NCBI GenBank assembly: GCA_030615435.1
Contig: JAUWZH010000116.1
Span: forward strand, 1-7,825
Length of the DNA: 7,825 bases
Source of the DNA: Candidatus Brocadiaceae bacterium
Lineage (GTDB): Bacteria > Planctomycetota > Brocadiia > SM23-32
Reading direction: 5' to 3'
Shown here: positions 6,624-7,825 of the stretch, in pieces
Position numbering within the stretch: the first letter of the stretch is position 1
Layout: each line of letters starts with the position of its first letter
The notes under the pieces: model-generated
Databases searched by the model: none
Told to the model about the DNA's origin: nothing
The model's input: only the letters and a program-made list of their open reading frames with translations
Translations under genes and position numbers: made by a program

Positions 6624-6652
6624 ATTATACTGAAACGCGCCTCCTTTCGCTA
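6624..6652 (-). promoter_or_regulatory. Candidate sigma-70 promoter of the URO-D-led operon
   Basis: The minus strand has a perfect TATAAT at 6629-6624. The best -35 at 17 bp (6652-6647) is TAGCGA, only 3 of 6 matches. The predicted start is near 6617, giving a leader of about 60 nt before the ATG at 6558. TTCAG occurs twice, 10 bp apart, around the -10. The weak -35 may mean activator dependence, which is inference. Confidence 0.5.
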
Positions 6653-6701
6653 TCTCCCGTGCACGGTTTCTTTGGGATTATTCGAGGCATGACGTTTGTG
6701 C

Positions 6702-6730
6702 TGGACAATACCGAGTGACAGCGATAGAAT
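6702..6730 (+). promoter_or_regulatory. Candidate sigma-70 promoter of the propeller gene
   Basis: TGGACA (5 of 6) at 6702-6707, a 17-bp spacer and TAGAAT (5 of 6) at 6725-6730. The predicted start is near 6737, about 63 nt before the ATG at 6800. It is back-to-back with the operon promoter, the two -35 regions lying about 50 bp apart. Confidence 0.55.
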
Positions 6731-6755
6731 CCCCGCATAATCCGAGATTCCCCTT

Positions 6756-6771
6756 CACGTTGACACGTTGA
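6756..6771. repeat. Perfect tandem 8-bp repeat CACGTTGA x2
   Basis: Two adjacent copies of CACGTTGA (6756-6763 and 6764-6771) lie about 20 bp downstream of the predicted transcript start of the propeller gene and upstream of its ribosome-binding site. They could be half-sites for a regulator that binds direct repeats. Only two copies are present and chance is possible. Confidence 0.45.
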
Positions 6772-6799
6772 GGCGTAAGACCAGAGAGGTGTGGGCAAG

Positions 6800-7825
6800 A
6801 TGAATGCGAGGCAGTTGAGCGCCGCAGTATTTTGCGTCGGGCTGCTCGTGATGACGACTGGGCCGGCGGCGCGGCAGCCGACCGGAACCATCGAGGGCAC
6901 GATGTACCCGGTGCTGCCGGGCACGCACTCGGGCAGCGGCTACACGGCGATCGAGTGCGGGATGGATGGGCGCATCTATGTGGGCACGGCGAATTACGGC
7001 GCGAGTGCTCACCTTGTGGCCTTCGACCCGCAGACAGGCACGTGGGAAGACCTCATAGACGCCCACGGGGTGACCCGCGAGGAAGGCACCGGGCTGGATT
7101 CCCAGGGCAAGTTCCACGCTAAGATCCTTGTCGGTGCCGACGGCACTATCTGGGCCGCCACAAAGCAAGGGCACGAGGACTTCGGCAACCGCCCCGAATA
7201 CGGCGAGAGCCCCAGTGGCTACCCGGGCGGGCATCTGTTTTGCTACAATCCTCAGAATGGCGAAGTGCGCGACCACGGCACCCTCAAAAGGCAAGAGGGC
7301 CTGATGGGCGGCGCCATCGACCGCAAGCGGCAGCGACTGTACTACTGGACCGGCCCCAAGCAGCACCTCCTCGCCTATGACATCAGGACCAACACTGTGA
7401 GGGACATGGGCAAGATCGGCGGCTCCCCGCGCTACGTGGCGATCGACCCGCGTGGGCGCGTATTCGGCATGGGCCGGGCCGGCATTCTCTGGATGTATGA
7501 CCCCAAGGCCGACAGGCTTTACGACCTCGCCGTGCGGATTCGCGGGGGCGGAGAATACAAAGACCCGTACGTGCTCATAATGAGCGCGGACGGCCGGAGA
7601 ATCTTCGGCTCTGCGATCGGCGGCGAGCACGTGATGGTGTTCGACCTCAGCAGCATCAACACCGAGGCGAGCGTGCCGGGCGCCAACGGCACGATCGTGT
7701 GCACGAACGTCTGCCGCTCCATCCCGGAGCCCCTCAATCCCGGTGACCAGCACGCGGGGGTCCTCGGCAACGACGGGCGTTACTACTTCACCAACAGCCC
7801 TCGCTCCAGTGAGGGCGTGCACGTG
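6800..7825 (+). CDS. Exported beta-propeller repeat protein, 3' end beyond window
   Basis: The frame is open from ATG 6800 to the window edge (342 codons, no stop). Residues 1-25 look like a Sec signal peptide: a short basic start (MNARQLS), a hydrophobic core AAVFCVGLLVM and a small-residue GPAA region near 21-24. The rest shows repeated units of a hydrophobic pair (Y/W/F), a glycine turn and '(F/Y)(D/N)P.(T/N)G': DGRIYVGT...LVAFDPQTG (56-80), DGTIWAAT...LFCYNPQNG (114-154), QRLYYWTG...LLAYDIRTN (178-198), GRVFGMGR...LWMYDPKAD (219-238), GRRIFGSA...VMVFDLSS (265-285) and DGRYYF from 325. At least six beta-propeller blades are visible, of an SMP-30/NHL/PQQ-like kind. No catalytic residues can be named. 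GAGAGGTG lies about 11 bp before the ATG and a sigma-70-like promoter lies further upstream. It is divergent from the operon, so a functional link is only a possibility. Confidence 0.8.
   Translation, partial: MNARQLSAAVFCVGLLVMTTGPAARQPTGTIEGTMYPVLPGTHSGSGYTAIECGMDGRIYVGTANYGASAHLVAFDPQTGTWEDLIDAHGVTREEGTGLDSQGKFHAKILVGADGTIWAATKQGHEDFGNRPEYGESPSGYPGGHLFCYNPQNGEVRDHGTLKRQEGLMGGAIDRKRQRLYYWTGPKQHLLAYDIRTNTVRDMGKIGGSPRYVAIDPRGRVFGMGRAGILWMYDPKADRLYDLAVRIRGGGEYKDPYVLIMSADGRRIFGSAIGGEHVMVFDLSSINTEASVPGANGTIVCTNVCRSIPEPLNPGDQHAGVLGNDGRYYFTNSPRSSEGVHV

Noticed and set aside
6760..6765. TTGACA as a second -35 box for the propeller gene
   Set aside because: Positions 16-18 bp downstream are purine-rich (AGAGAG area) with no -10-like hexamer, and they overlap the ribosome-binding site. 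The hexamer arises from the tandem CACGTTGA repeat.
6755..7822. Minus-strand open frame of 355 codons opposite the propeller gene
   Set aside because: It is rich in Ala, Val, Arg and His with no family features. The plus strand has a signal peptide, ribosome-binding site, promoter and regular propeller repeats, so the plus frame is the real gene.
1..7825. tRNA, rRNA, riboswitch or CRISPR array
   Set aside because: No regularly spaced repeats and no tRNA-like or cobalamin-riboswitch-like sequence were recognised by eye in the few non-coding gaps. The longest gap is 241 bp.

Overview
The window is GC-rich (roughly 60% or more by eye) and densely coded. It comes from an environmental bacterium whose lineage cannot be fixed from sequence alone. 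The mix of an MttB-superfamily methyltransferase, a URO-D-type protein, amidohydrolase_2 proteins, xylose-isomerase-like TIM barrels and a secreted beta-propeller is, from general knowledge, typical of Armatimonadota, Planctomycetota and similar uncultured lineages. That placement is inference.

Layout, left to right. Positions 2-127 (+) hold the last 41 codons of an IS630-like transposase. Six minus-strand genes follow, and in transcription order (right to left) they are: a URO-D/MtaA-MtbA-type zinc methyltransferase (6558-5533), a xylose-isomerase-like TIM-barrel isomerase/epimerase (5403-4657), two paralogous amidohydrolases (4525-3791 and 3791-3024), a non-pyrrolysine MttB-superfamily methyltransferase (3027-1612) and an L-fucose/L-arabinose-isomerase-fold protein (1567-203). 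On the right, a divergent plus-strand gene from 6800 to the window edge encodes a probably exported beta-propeller protein.

Three sigma-70-like promoters can be read by eye. One lies before the URO-D gene (TATAAT at 6629-6624, weak -35). One lies inside the cluster before the first amidohydrolase (TTGACA, 17 bp, TACAGT; 4608-4580), with an imperfect palindrome filling its spacer. One drives the propeller gene (TGGACA, 17 bp, TAGAAT; 6702-6730). The two amidohydrolases and the MttB gene are tightly coupled through TAGTG and TTGA stop/start overlaps and use GTG or TTG starts.

Working model (inference): the cluster encodes a small catabolic pathway combining methyl transfer with carbohydrate-type isomerisation and hydrolysis, for example release of a methyl group from a methylated sugar, polyol or amine conjugate and processing of the remaining carbon skeleton. 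MttB-type and MtaA/MtbA-type enzymes normally work through a corrinoid protein, yet no corrinoid protein or activase is encoded here. One amidohydrolase also has Asn where its paralogue has the usual beta-8 Asp. These two points make the locus worth a second look.
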